A DNA stretch of 64,000 nucleotides from Neonectria sp. B-13 (taxonomy: Eukaryota > Ascomycota > Sordariomycetes > Hypocreales > Nectriaceae), in contig NOKP01000006.1 in assembly GCA_002682825.1 (NCBI GenBank), positions 1,426,001 to 1,490,000 on the forward strand, in the 5' to 3' direction. The number at the start of each line of letters is the position of its first letter. Within the stretch, counting starts at the first letter, position 1. Both the position numbers and the translations under genes were made by a program. The notes under the pieces were generated by a model that ran no database searches, was not told where the DNA came from, and saw only the letters and a list, made by a program, of their open reading frames with translations. This document shows, piece by piece, positions 43,092-55,157 of this stretch.

Positions 43092-44894
43092 CTACCAGCC
43101 GCCACCACCATCTGTAGCATACTGAGCCGTGTCGCCACCGGCGTTGGTGGTGTTGTCGAAGCCATCATTGGCGGCAGCTGGGAAGCCGTCGCCATTGAAG
43201 TCCTGAGACTCGACAGGAGGAACCTTGCATCGGACCTTTGTGTGCCCGAATTCCTGGCAGTTGCTGCACTGAACCTTGCTCCCTGCAAGATAATTAGCTT
43301 ATATGGATGTTGACATATCGACCTTCACAACAACTTACAGTCACGAGGCTCGGGACACTCCTTGCTGAAGTGGCCCGTTTTCTCGCAGTTTCGGCAAGTG
43401 ACGGTGTCCATGTTTCGAGGCTGGTCGCATTCTTTGCTCATATGGCCCTCCTGACCACAGTTGCGGCAAGCCCGGCCACCACCCTGAGGACAGTCCTTTG
43501 CGAAATGACCCACTACACCAGTTAGTTGTGAGGCAAAATGGGTCAGAGAAGACATACTCTCGTTGCACTTGCGGCATTCGACATTTTCTGGGTTTGGGGG
43601 CTCCTCGCATTCGGCCACCTTGTGACCAGATTGCCTGAATTTAATTTAGTTCTCGGTATTGTAGAAGGACTGCAATATTGGACGCACCCGCAATTCTTGC
43701 ACGCAAACTTGTCGACACGAGGTTCCGGGCCTGCTGGGTCAGCTAACATTGTGTGATGGATTTAGGTCAACACTCACAGTCTCTGACGCGGTGACCATCA
43801 CCACCGCAGTTGTGGCATGAAATCTTGGGTCCGTCGGTTCTCTCGACCCTTTCCTGAGTGCAGTACTTGGAAATATGGCCAAGCTCCTTGCAGTTCATGC
43901 ATAGGGGAACGCCTTTGTCCATAACATCACCGGCGTCATCCAAACGAGAGAGAATTTCGGCTCGATCCTTTGGCCACCCCTCAAGTTCACGAGGACGATC
44001 GGCCTTCTCAGAGAATCGATAGGAGACGGTGTACTTCTTTCCCATTTCGCCCTGGAGATTCATGTTGCTGAAGATGCTGATCAAAGGCTTCTCAGTTGCA
44101 ATCAACCAAAGACCAATCGATTGTTCGATGAGGGCCTCCTGAAGCTCCCGATACGTGACGTTTCCGTCAAGAGCCTTGATGTACTCTTGAACAGCCTCTT
44201 TGGCATCATCAACATCACGCTCAGACACAGCCATCTCAAGCTTCTGCCAAGCCTCGTCAGGAGTGACGCTGGCAATGTGGTCACGGTTGATCTTGCGGGC
44301 GTTTTCGCAGTTCTTCCGCATATGCCCTTGCCAAGTCAGTATGTATCCATACCACATACTCAAGTGACGAACCTTCTTCTCCGCAGTTCTCACAAGCCAT
44401 TGGTGGTTTATCCGGGCAGTCCCTGACCATGTGTCCTGGCTGCTTGCAGTAGCGGCAGGTCATCTCCTCAGCAGTGGGACACTCGGCTCTGCGATGACTT
44501 GAAAACCGTCAGTATTATCGAACCGATTTTCCGAGACAAAGGCATACCCAGCCTCGCCGCAACCGAAACACTTGTCATCGCCGTTGCCGTTGTCCTGGTC
44601 AAAACCATTGCCGTTGTCCTGGTTAAAACCATTGCCGCTGTCTTGGTCAAAACCGGTACTATACCTTTTGGTCAACACGTTATGCTTAGCCTACGGGCGG
44701 CTTGAAATGCTCTTGGGAATGACTTACCCTCCCTGGTCATGCTCATTTCTGCCGATTGCTCTAAAATCTGCTTCGGAACCGTACGGAGGCTTGTCATCGA
44801 CGAAGTTGTCCTTGGAAGGCTGACCAACAGACGCGGACGCACTCGCCGAGGTCCAGATGTCGCCTGCGCGAGCAGCCGTTCCCCATTCAGCCAT
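43092..44894 (-). CDS. CCHC zinc-knuckle protein with ten knuckles
   Basis: Eight exons on the minus strand give about 478 aa: 44894-44728, 44658-44548, 44497-44373, 44326-43778, 43730-43688, 43634-43558, 43512-43339 and 43282-43092. The introns are short (45-69 nt). The acceptor of intron 1 could also be 6 nt earlier (exon from 44664, +2 aa). Ten CX2CX4HX4C knuckles are present after splicing. Three come first (CFGC, CRYC, CENC), then a helical region of about 135 aa with no family I recognise, then seven more (CMNC, CHNC, CKNC, CRKC, CRNC, CRNC, CSNC). CNBP/Gis2-like proteins with such knuckles bind single-stranded nucleic acid and affect translation or transcription. Before knuckle 1 lie three octapeptides of the FDQDNGNG type. 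The start ATG 44894 is preceded by a probable leader intron (44934-45246). Confidence 0.9.
44575..44653 (-). repeat. 24-nt coding tandem repeat (F-D/N-Q-D-x-G-N-G)x3
   Basis: Three copies of an octapeptide repeat encoded by a 24-nt unit (plus-strand CCATTGCCGTTGTCCTGGT core) in exon 2 of the zinc-knuckle gene, directly before the first knuckle. Confidence 0.8.
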
Positions 44895-44933
44895 TTTTGA
44901 TTATTTTTCTTGGGCGTGATTGTTTGTGTATAT

Positions 44934-45246
44934 CTGTCAATGCCTTAGTTATCGGTGGGGTTTGAGACAGGATTCAGAGATGGGATAGAAACAACAGGAA
45001 CTTAAGGAGCAACAGTTCCACGCCTCTTGAGCACCGTGAAAGGGAGGTCGGAGATAGATGAGATGAAAACAGAAAAAAAAAAGCAGAGCCAGGCCAGGAA
45101 AGTTCATGATACACCCGGCTGTGCAGCGACCGAAAAAGCTAGTCAACCTTGTGGCCTGCAACAAGATGGGCTTGTTCACAGAACCACTAAGTTTCAGAGC
45201 AGACAAGCATACTTTGGTGAACAAATAAGATGAGTCAAGTGCTTAC
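44934..45246 (-). other. Probable 5'-leader intron of the zinc-knuckle gene
   Basis: On the minus strand CTG|GTAAGC begins the intron and ATTGACAG ends it, with a branch-like ATAACTAAG upstream of the acceptor. The acceptor lies about 40 nt before the start codon. No coding frame spans it, so it would be a 313-nt leader intron. This is inferred from splice signals only. Confidence 0.5.
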
Positions 45247-47164
45247 CAGCTGGTTTGTGACGATGACTGTGCCGTAGATAAGGTCGTTCTTGGCAGCGTG
45301 AGAGCGTACGAGAGCGGATTCGAGAGTCCGCAGGGGGTTGCAGATGAAAAGTGGAAGATGAGAAAGAGTTCGCGCGTTAAGAAAGGTATTAGGGTGGAAA
45401 TACTAATGCCTTTGTGCTTGAACGAGAACGCAGACTTGAGGAAGGCACGTCTCAGTTGGGCCCCCAAAGTCGAAAAGGTGAAGCTTTGAAGAGGGAGGAA
45501 GCAGCAACGCAGAGATCAGAAGGGAAGGGACTCTGCTTGTCCTCAGGTACACACCTGTCAGGCAGAAATTTGTGTTTGCAGCACCAGCTGTGGACGGCCT
45601 TCACCAGCTGGGGACACTTGGTAGTAGATGTTGACCACTCATTCACCGTCAAACGTTGGGAGGCACGGGCTTCTTCTGGCCTATCGTCTTAGGTTTTAGG
45701 AATAAGCACCCTAAAGGATTGGCCAAGCCAAGGTGAACAAACCCACCGTGGCTGATAGATTGAACGCGGCATTGTGTTGACGGCTGGGTGCTTGAGGAAG
45801 TGGTTTGGCCAACGCGCCTGAGCTGTTTGCTGGTAGGCAGCTGTTTGAGGAATATCTCTGAAATTTAAAAGAGGTATCTTCTGTCTTTGGGTAGTATATG
45901 CACCTGCGACGATCACTCTGCAGACCTAAACACCAAGTCTTGTTGTAAACCGCCGTTGCCACTACTTCTTCTTACTACCTACGCTCCCAAGTGCAAAATG
46001 GAGTACCCTGGGACTTATCGCCGGCTCTAAGCAACTTCCTACTACCGACTACTAGTTAGTGGTAGAAGGATGAAACTAGGTGCGGCCCGTTTCTTAACAA
46101 TGGCTGGAACAGTTCCTGATGCCGAGTTCCAGACCCAAGCCAACCCAGGCACATGGACTACAATATGAGTGCACTTTCTACATGGGGTAACGACGCAAAC
46201 GACATGGAGACCCACATGTCAAGGCATTTGTCAGTGCTCGGAATCATGTACAGTACGTGAACGACCTGTGTGAGCAAATTCCCCGGCCCCGGAAATCCTC
46301 CCCCCGCAGCGAAAGAAAAACCATGCAGCACGTCGAAGCCAAGCGGGCATGGACCAGGGCAAGGAGAGGAGGGTGCTCGACAAATCTCCTGGCGGGGATT
46401 GGTCCGAGTTCGCACCACCCGCCTCGCCTCGCCCAAGGCCATCCGTAGCCCCCTTTTTCACGGGCTATTAGGCGATAGGTCAGCGTAATCGGAAGAGGCC
46501 GTATAGGATGACATACCAGTCAGCGAGCCCTCATGCCTGGGTCAGGGAGGCCAGCTGCCGAGTCGTACGGTTTGGCAGGCGACTTTTGCGTAAGCGACAA
46601 TTGCCGTAATTGAGTTGCCAGATTTTGCTCAGCACATCTCCGAGGAGTTGCGGCCACCGCGATGGTCAGCACAGAGACGCGAGGACTGCAAGAGGACAAT
46701 TGAGGAACTGATACCCGAAACCAAGTAAGCAACTGGTCATCACGCTCTCGCTTTAGCCTTGGTTGCTAGGCTTCGGATGCAGGGTCAATGGTGGCTTACT
46801 CCGCACCTCCGCAGTCGGAACCAGGGGTGCTTATCGATATCGCCCTCGATCGCTGTCCGAGGAAAAGCAGAAAAGAACCCCGCAACCCGAACGTCGATGT
46901 AATACAGTCCGCATCTGTAGGTACTTGCACCGTCCACGCCACACGATAACAAGCACAGCGCACAGTCCACAAGGCCCAAACGCACTGCGGATCTAGTTCA
47001 CCCCATTGACTAATCGAGTTCACACCAATCCAAATATCTTGGGCAAAAAGTCCTCGGGGCTCCTACAAAGCCAACGCCATCTCCTCCAAGCCTTCCCGTC
47101 CCTGTCTTCACTTGTCTCTCGCTCGCTCTCTCTCCTTCTCTGCCGCCTCCACAAATCCTTCGCC
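45247..47164. other. Intergenic: divergent promoter region of the zinc-knuckle gene and DRE2
   Basis: About 1.9 kb without a supported gene. It holds the leaders and promoters of two divergent genes. Pyrimidine-rich sequence precedes DRE2 at 47070-47160. Confidence 0.5.
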
Positions 47165-48216
47165 ATGGCTCCCGCAATCCTGATGATCGATCCGAGCGAC
47201 GACTTCGTCTCGTCCTCGCCGTCCGTCTCGCCACCCAAGCGCACCCTCCTCCTGGCGCCCCCCTCGCTCGCCGCCCACTCGTCCGCCCTCACGTCTGTCG
47301 TCTCCGGCTATGATCGATCTATCACCGACCTCCAGATGCTCGACCGCCTCTCCGCAGGCCTGGTCAAGCTGCCGACCAACACCTACGACCTGGTCCTGAT
47401 CCTGGCCGACGCCTCCTCCATGCTGGGTGAGTCCTTGGCCTTGATGAACCGAACCGTCCTCGGCCCCGTTGCCGAAGCGCTCAAGCCCAACGGTCGATTG
47501 CAGGGGCAGAACGGGAACAACCTGGAGGAGTCGACCCTGTCGAAGGAGGCCGTCCTGGCAGGCCTGGTTGCCTCCCGAGGAGGCTTCGAGAAGCCCGACT
47601 ACGGAGATGGCGAGGGAGTCGTTAGCCTGAAGTTCGGAAGCAAGAAGAAGAACCAGGCTGGGTCCGCTTTCGGCAACGGGGCGGTCTCCCTCAAAAGGAA
47701 TATCGCCAAGGTTGAGCCACCAAAGCCCGCCGTCCCCTTCGGCGTCGGCTTCATCGACCTCAGTGACGACCTCGACGACGACGACCTCATCGACGAGGAT
47801 GACCTCATGACCGAGGAGGACCTTCTACGCCCTATCAATATCCGTACGCTCCCCATCTTTGCCAACCCCTCCCCCCCACCTCCCACTTACGCTAACATCT
47901 ATCCACAGCCCAGGAGTGCCAGCCCAAGCCCGGCAAGCGACGACGCGCCTGCAAGGATTGTAGCTGCGGTCTCGCCGAACGCCTCGAGGCCGAAGACGCC
48001 GCCAAGCGTGTTGAAGCCGACAAGAAACTCGAGAGCGTCAAGCTTGCCTCCGATGACCTGGCCGAGGTCGACTTCACCGTCCAAGGCAAGGTGGGCTCCT
48101 GCGGCAACTGCGCTCTCGGCGATGCTTTCCGATGCGACGGCTGCCCCTACGTCGGCCTTCCGCCCTTCAAGCCTGGCGAGGAGGTCCGACTGCTGAACAA
48201 TGATATCCAACTGTGA
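47165..48216 (+). CDS. DRE2: Fe-S cluster assembly protein Dre2/anamorsin (CIAPIN1)
   Basis: Dre2 works with Tah18 in the cytosolic electron chain that feeds iron-sulfur cluster assembly (CIA pathway). Two exons (47165-47843 and 47909-48216; intron 65 nt) give 328 aa. The N-terminal half is the degenerate methyltransferase-like domain ([20 protein letters not shown]). An acidic linker follows ([19 protein letters not shown]). The C-terminal CIAPIN1 domain contains [20 protein letters not shown], which carries the Fe-S motif I cysteines. A twin CX2C pair, CGNC and CDGC, forms motif II. All Cys ligands are present. The unspliced frame reads on past the intron, but only the spliced product gives these motifs. 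Confidence 0.96.
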
Positions 48217-48570
48217 CGAAAGGCACTTGTAACGAACCATGGGAACGCAGCAATGCAGGCGTTTATACACTTGTTTTTGGGATGGGTTGGATTCTGTGGC
48301 GGACCCAGGACAGGAAAAACTTCCGCGCACACACACAAATTACGGTTGGGGGGGGCAAGGGAGGTTTGTACGGAGCGCTTTACATTTAGATTCGGCGTTC
48401 TAGGCGTAGCTCAGCCCATTTAGATGACATAAAAATCGATTTGCACTGTCAAAAACTCCAAACGCCGCTCTAACTGACATGCTCCAACCATATAGGAATA
48501 GCGACCCGGGACGCTAGAGTAGACATGTTCTCCCCGACCCAAGCGGCAGTAAGGTTACACAAGTTTCAGA
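48217..48570. other. Convergent intergenic region between DRE2 and KEX1
   Basis: A 354-bp gap with a G-run near 48350. No gene was recognised. Confidence 0.5.
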
Positions 48571-50530
48571 TTATCTCGAGCCTGAAGCCTTCTGGCTCTT
48601 TTCGTTATCCGAGTCATCTTCGCTGTCGTCGCCCACGGAATACTTTGCGCCCGTAGGCACAGTCGGTGTCTCGACATGCAGGTCGTCCAGCTCGCTCTCA
48701 TCGAAAGCGGCGGCCTCGAGATCGCCGGGGGCCTGCTTTCTCCGGTGGCCATCCAATCGTCCGGAGGAGTCGTTGTCAGCAAGGGCATGATACGCGGTAC
48801 CCTTGCGGCGCTCGCGCCAGATGAAGTAGGCCCAGGCCGTAGCCGCGACGGCCACAATGACGAGGACTATCTCACCAGACTTCTGATACGCAGCCCACTT
48901 AGCGTCGTCCAGCTTCTTCTGCTGATCGTCCTGGGCTTCCTGGGTCTTGTTGGAGGCGCCGCCGACGGTGGTCTCGGGTCCCTTCTCTCCATCAATACGA
49001 CTGTCGGCGGGATCTCCGCCAATCTTGTCGATGTTGATACCCATGAAGCGGTCCAGCATGTCCCGGCTTCGGCGGGGCAGGTCGAAGGGGACCATGTGCG
49101 ATGAGTTATAGAACAAGACGTAGGTCAGGTTCCGGGCCTCCTGATAGAAGCCCGCAGCTTCACCCTCAAAGGTCCAGTCTCGGCGAGGGGCCCAGTTTCC
49201 AGGGGTCACCTCGAAACCCTTGCCGCCGTTCCACTTCATGTTGTTGAGCATCTCTTCGGTACCGATGTGGTTGCAAATCAGATCTTCCGCTCCCGAGAAG
49301 AGGAGAATCGGAACCTCCTTGAGAAGATCGGGAAGATAGTCAATGGAAGGCTTCGAGTTCTTCGCACTGAAGGCCGACCCGACAGCGCCGTTGCATTCCT
49401 GCCAGCCTGTGTTCTTCTGTTCACTAACATGCAGAGCACTAACAACATCCTGCCTTCGTAGGTAGGGGCCCACGTACTTCAAGTCCGGAGGCCAGTTCAT
49501 GCCGCAGCTAGGGTATGAGTCCTTCAGTCGCACATCATACATGTTGATGCATGCATCGTCGCCGTTGCCCGTCTTAGTCATCCGGAGGATGGATGACAAG
49601 ATGGCCTCGCATTCGCTGTAGTCGACGAGGCCGGGCTGCGTGGACAGGCGCTTTTCGCAGGTTCGCAAGTCGCCCTTCAGTTGCTGGTGCTCATCCGAGT
49701 CCTTCTTAATGATTCCTTTTTCGAGGGCAAAGGTGATGTAGGCAGGATACTGCTCTTTCGGGGAGATCCAGCCGTTTCCAATCAACAGCCCCTTGAGGTT
49801 CCACGGTGCTTTGGCGTTCTTCTTGTTGCGGTCGAGAATAGCTTTCGCAATGTAGGGAATGTGTTGTCCGGCATACGACTCACCGGCGATGTAAATCTAA
49901 GCTGGGTCAGCAAACAAGAGCAGTCAACGGAAGGAATGGGATGCCTACGTCATCAGTGTCATACTCTGGGAATAAGGCAAACCACTTCTCGAGGAACTGA
50001 ACAAATTGGTTGGCCATGTCGTCCAGCTCGTGCACGAAGCTGTCGGTGTCGACATAGCTAAAGCCAGTACCGACCGGGTTGTCGACGAAGAGCAGGTTGG
50101 CAAATTCATGCCAGGAGCCGTTGTTCAGGGCCAAGTTGTCTCCCTCCTGGACCCGATAAGGGCCGATCTCCATCATCGCGCCATCCTCGGAGCTGCAACC
50201 CGGTCCGCCATTGATCCAGATGACGGTGCGCTGCTTGTCGGCGATGTGCTGGTTCTCGAAGTGCCAGAAGAAGAGGTTTCCGTTGTGTTCGGGGGTGATC
50301 TCGATATGGCTTCAATTCAAGGACGCGTCAGCACAGCGGGAGCAGCGGAGGCTCGGACTCACTTACCCAGCATGCATCTTGATGGGAGTAGAGTCAGCAG
50401 GCACTCCGGGGAGATTGCGAACATAGTAGTCAGCGGCCGAATCTCCCGCAGAGCCCGTGGCCTGCCAGAGCGCCAGCGAGAGCAAAGCCGGCCATCGTCT
50501 CGGGGACGGCAGCAGCGAGAGGAGCGCCAT
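48571..50530 (-). CDS. KEX1: Pheromone-processing serine carboxypeptidase Kex1
   Basis: Kex1 is a trans-Golgi membrane serine carboxypeptidase (S10) that trims C-terminal Lys/Arg from Kex2-cut precursors such as pheromones. Three exons on the minus strand (50530-50367, 50309-49949, 49896-48571; introns 57 and 52 nt) give 616 aa. A signal peptide ([17 protein letters not shown]) precedes the alpha/beta-hydrolase fold. [10 protein letters not shown] forms the oxyanion loop, [10 protein letters not shown] holds the catalytic Ser, [10 protein letters not shown] the Asp, and NSSHMVPFD the His. A single membrane helix ([20 protein letters not shown]) is followed by an acidic cytosolic tail. The length and order match fungal KexA/Kex1. 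Confidence 0.97.
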
Positions 50531-51542
50531 GATGATGCGGACGGGACGCCGCGACGGGCTATTCGTAGAGGAGACACAGACGACAGTGGCGACGGCGCGG
50601 GAGCCTCGAGAACTATAGCAATTTCGTCATGTATTGGAGGATAATAGGAAGAGTCGAGGGAGATCAGGTTGTAGGACGGAGATTGGAGATTGGAGGTTGA
50701 AGATCTGAAAGGGTGAGGTGGCCCGGAAGTACTAAGCCCGTAGACTAGATTGAGACCCCCTTGTTGGCCCGTGGCGGGACGGAGATGCCTGGACTTGGAT
50801 ACGAATAGATGGAACCTCCGTACGTGGTACGCGGACGCGAAACGCAGCGGCTGGTTTAGGGGCGCAGTTAGCGGCGGAACGTTCCCTGAAGAACTGGAGA
50901 ACAGGCATCACAGGGCCTATTTCGGGTCTGTGCAGGGGAGCGTAGCGCCCTGTTGTCGTTGGAATGGGTGTTGAATGGGTGCTGAATAGGAGCCCGAGCC
51001 TGACTGGAATGGGTGCGAGCCTTAGCTCATCGTTGGTTGCCATCATGGTTGTCTTTGTGCAAACTCACGCCTACGTTTGCCACCTTTCATGCGGCCGAGT
51101 CCGGAGGCTCTCGATGATATTGGCGATTGTGTAGAGTTACAGTACCATTATTGCCCTGTCATTATACGCCAAGCCGTGCGTGTACTATAGTAGGACGCCA
51201 ACATGCTAAGCTTTCGAGGCAAGGCCAAAGGCTCGGGCCTGAAACTGATGAATGGCGATCGTTTTTGCTTCGGGCTCTCACCACTCGCACACAAAGACAC
51301 GCCCACACACGTACCTACTGCAGCTTCGCTAGTGTAGCCTTGGGAATTTTTCAAACCCCTCCCTTAAACAAACCAAACCCGTCGCAAAAGTCTCCCGAGT
51401 CAAATCGCCTCTCCCGGAAGAAGAAAAAAAGGTCCGCCTGTTCATAGACCACAAGCCCTGAACCCTTTCCGAAGCTGTCATCAGCCCCGTTGTGCACACA
51501 TAGGTACGTTGGTTGTGCGCAGCGCCCTGAGACCCTAAAACC
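50531..51542. other. Divergent promoter region of KEX1 and SFM1
   Basis: About 1 kb between two start codons. No gene, repeat or RNA gene was recognised. Confidence 0.5.
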
Positions 51543-52376
51543 ATGGCGTCTTCTGGCAAGACCTTCATCGTCGAGCATCTCGACCCCGAGCTGGGCCCCT
51601 GGTCAGAGCTCGAGTACTTGGCCATCGCCTCTGAGACGAAGGCCACCGGAGGTTCCTTCATCCTGTCCAGCCTGCCGCCCACGTTCCAGGTTCCGGCGGA
51701 CCTAGCGAGCAACCCGGCGTTCAAGGCCGAGAATCGAGGTGTGGAGGAGCTTTACGCCGGCCAGAAGGCGCGCGTATGCCTTCTCGACCCATCCGCCGCC
51801 AAGGATCTGTCTCCCGAGGACGGCGAGACGTTTGATGCTTTCCTGTTTGGGGGGATTTTGGGTATGTGGCCCTTTCCTTGGCGAAGCAGGGGCCGTGGCT
51901 AAAGTGTTTGACAGGCGACGATCCTCCTCGAGGTGGGTGACAGTGACAACTTCCCGTCTCACCATTTGTTGACGCGACTCTCCAGATCGAACCTCTGAGT
52001 TGAGGAAGAAGGGTTTCGAGGGCCGCAGATTGGGGCCCAAGCAAATGACCACTGACACGGCCGTGCGAGTAACTCGCATCGTGGTGCAAGACAAGGGTTT
52101 GTTCTCTCACGGCGGTCCATGCTATATAAGTCTACTCACAGCAATCAGTCGCGCTCGATCAGGTGCCCTACGTCGACTTCCCAGAGCTCAAGTTCAGCAA
52201 GCATGAGAGTACCGAAATGCCGTTCCGTTATGTCACCAGCGAAGACGGAAAGCCAATCATGCCCAAGGTAAAGGCTCATCAAATCGAGTTATTAATGACA
52301 TACTAACCGCGCTTGCCAGGGTATGGTGGAATTGATCCAGAAAGATGCGGACAAGTCGGTAAATGATTTATTCTAA
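51543..52376 (+). CDS. SFM1: SPOUT-type protein arginine methyltransferase Sfm1
   Basis: Sfm1 is a SPOUT-family enzyme that methylates an arginine of ribosomal protein uS3 (Rps3) in yeast. Five exons (51543-51861, 51916-51933, 51986-52096, 52149-52267, 52320-52376) join in phase to give 207 aa, with introns of 52-54 nt. The N-terminus TFIVEHLDPELGPWSELEY and the motif FGGILGDDPPRDRTSELRKK are characteristic. The second is assembled from three exons, the middle one only 18 nt. GRRLGPKQMTTDTAV and LDQVPYVDFPELKFS complete the SAM-binding knot region. The first in-frame stop after exon 5 gives a normal family length. Confidence 0.94.
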
Positions 52377-53338
52377 ACCACGTAGGATTTTCGGATCCAG
52401 AACGGTCCGTCGAGGTATCATCACAAGATTGCGTCAGCCGCGGACTAAGCTTCGGGCTGTGTTTCAGGCGTCGATCATACTGACATCCCCCGTCTTGGAA
52501 CACACGGAGGCTAGATGTCAGAATTCGGGACGAAAGCTTGTTTTCTTACCCGAAAGACTGTTCGGATGATGCCAAATGAATCAGACATGTCAGAGTGTAA
52601 CGGGTTGGAACTCAGAGTGACCGTCAGGCAGTTTGACACCCCAACTCATTGTGGCCCCATTAGACCTACCTCCTAACGGTGGATACTGTAGCCAACTCCT
52701 CATTCCATCTTGATATATGGCTTGCTTTCTTAACCTTCATTTATCAAAGCGCGCTGTTGGTAGTGCTGTGCAGATCCCATTGAAATGCTAGCGCGGGGTA
52801 TAGGGTAAGCATCCCGTCAACAAAGTGAGACGTCGACGCGGGCATCCGTCGTTTATAACGGTCCCTATCTAGCTATGCGTTGCTTGTTTTGGTAGAACAG
52901 ATCATTTGAACCTCGTCAATGCAAGACTTCTTGCTGTTAGCTTAGGATACATGCTAATGTCTATATTACTTGAAGAGATGCGTAGATGTGAACCATCGCG
53001 GAGATGACGCTCTGAGGCAGTTCAACCCGGAAGTTTTATATCATAAGTTGAGTTTACAAACTAGGAGAACGAAAGAAAGAATGAGCCCAAGATCAAGCAA
53101 ACATGAATTGAAAAGGTCGTGCTTCGTATTGAGCGCCAAAATCCTTGGCAAATGTTCCTGTTGAAGGTTGCTAGCTATCCAGGCAATCAATCTAAAAATG
53201 CACATAAGCAGTAATGCAACAAACGCGACGTCAGTCCATTCGCCGCGACCTCAGAGCAAGCCGATGACCATGAATATTGGAGGCCAGGCTGTGCACAATA
53301 GTCGATATTTCAGATGAGGGCCCAATTGGAGGTGTACG
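52377..53338. other. Intergenic: SFM1 3' region and FMT1 promoter
   Basis: About 960 bp without a supported gene. It is more AT-rich than its neighbours in places (52900-53220). No repeat or RNA gene was recognised. Confidence 0.5.
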
Positions 53339-54639
53339 ATGAGAAAACCTCCCAAAATGCTACACACTCTTCTCAGGCCTAAAATACTTGGCCGTACGTT
53401 TTCTCCCTGGCGGCAATGTCTGTCCACCAACCCAGTGCGACCCGCCCACCCCCTACGAATCCTCTTCTGTGGCTCTGATGAGTTCAGCTGCGCATCGTTG
53501 AAGGCTGTATACGAAGAGCACCACCGAAACAGGGATCTGATAGAGTCGCTGGATGTCATGGTCTTGCCCCCAAAACGGATAGGCAGAGGGTACAAAGAGA
53601 TCCGCGAAGGTAAGGAACTCTCTCATATGGCAAGGCGCCGAACTGATCATTGCTGGCAGTACCATGCAAGGTGTTGGCGGAGGAGTTGGGACTGAGAATC
53701 CATCAACGTGAAACTTTTACGAAGTGGGAGGTGAGTTTTCCCATGCTTCGATCAACGGCAGCGACATATATATGTGACTGAACTCAACATAGCTACCGGA
53801 AGCGACAAATCTCGTTATTGCAGTCTCATTCGGACTGTTCGTTCCTCCTAGGATCTTGAGGTCGGCCAAGTACGGGGGACTCAATGTGCACCCGTCCTTG
53901 TTACCTGAGTGAGTTTCCATCGTTTCCTTTCCAAGAAAAGAGTTGAAGACCTAACAAATACAGCCTCCGTGGTCCTGCACCAATCCATCATGCCATCTTA
54001 CGGGGTCGTAAATACACTGGAGTTTCATTGCAGACCTTGGATGACAAAGCATTTGATCATGGCACAGTGTTGGCCCAAACACCGTATCCGGGCGTATCAA
54101 TACCTCCCGGGTCAACTGTCCAGGAGCTCATAAGCCAGCTGGCCCCCATAGGGGCACAGATGCTGATACAGGGTTTACGAGACGGCGTATATGTCCCCCC
54201 GCGTCAGTCAGGAGGATGGAAAGCTGAAGAACTCGAGGGCAAGGAACTGGTGCATGCGCCCAAGGTCAACAAGGCCGATGGCCAGGTTGACTGGGCGCAG
54301 TGGACGGCGGAGGACTTTTCTCGTCGGACTCGGGTTCTTGGGTCGGTGTGGACACGTGCGGTCAACAAGAAGGGGGATGTCAAACGGCTCATCATCCAAG
54401 ATGCCGAGACGGCTAGTGTCGACGACTCCATGGAAAATGGTGTGCCGCTGTCGTTTGTGCAGACTCTAGGTACCGACCCAGAAGACGCGCGACACCAGAG
54501 GCTAGTCACCGACCTTGGCGATGGAAGTTGCCTTGTCCAGCTCATCAATGGAGAGCGGATTCGAGTGAAGCGAGTAAAGGAAGAGGGCAAGCTCGAGCGC
54601 GATGCTACCGTTGTACTTAGGTCCTACAGTTCACAATGA
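53339..54639 (+). CDS. FMT1: Mitochondrial methionyl-tRNA formyltransferase
   Basis: This enzyme formylates initiator Met-tRNA in mitochondria using 10-formyl-tetrahydrofolate. Four exons (53339-53609, 53660-53730, 53793-53908, 53964-54639; introns 50, 62 and 55 nt) give 377 aa. The N-terminus MLHTLLRPKILGRTFSPWRQ is a mitochondrial presequence. ATG 53357 is an alternative start 6 codons in. The formyltransferase domain has RILFCGSDEFSCASLKA, GGLNVHPSLLPDLRGPAPIH (catalytic Asn-His with the SLLP loop) and an HHAIL stretch. The Asp of the SLLPDLRG loop is rebuilt across intron 3. The C-terminal OB-like domain is present. Confidence 0.96.
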
Positions 54640-55157
54640 GGACGAACCATGTCGACGGAGACTGGCATTTTGCAGAGAATCTGTGTCTGCATTGCGGAGC
54701 GTCTAATTTTGAAATTGTGCTCAAGACTAACAATTTCTGAAGGTACTTTTTCATGTTGCTCGTCCACTTCATCAGCGAGCCACGTCTCTGGGCGCTTCGT
54801 TTTGATAGCAAGTTACATCGCTGGAAGATCCGTTGGTGATGTAGGGTAGAAACCGTCCCGTGTGTTGTCGTGGGGCACCTACCCACGACTGTGATTTGCA
54901 CCCTCGAAATTGTGTGATGGTGCTTTTGATCTGGACATGACTGACGTTCTGAGCCGTTCAAGACTGAATCAAGGAGAGCCGACGCATATAAATACGAGTG
55001 TCGTTCTCTTGTTCCTCAGAAGAACAAAACAAACCCAAAGTACCATAGCATACACGCTGCTATTTTCCCATCCCGGAATACATCAGAGACTGCAATATAA
55101 CGAAGTGAAACTTCAACATACTAGCTAGGCAAGCCAATAACCAAGCGCTTGGCTAGG
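54640..55157. other. Intergenic downstream of FMT1
   Basis: A 518-bp gap. The FMT1 3' UTR is expected on the left. No gene was recognised. Confidence 0.5.

Noticed and set aside
47844..47908. Unspliced reading of DRE2 through its intron
   Set aside because: The frame continues, but it destroys the Cys motifs of the CIAPIN1 domain that the spliced form restores exactly.
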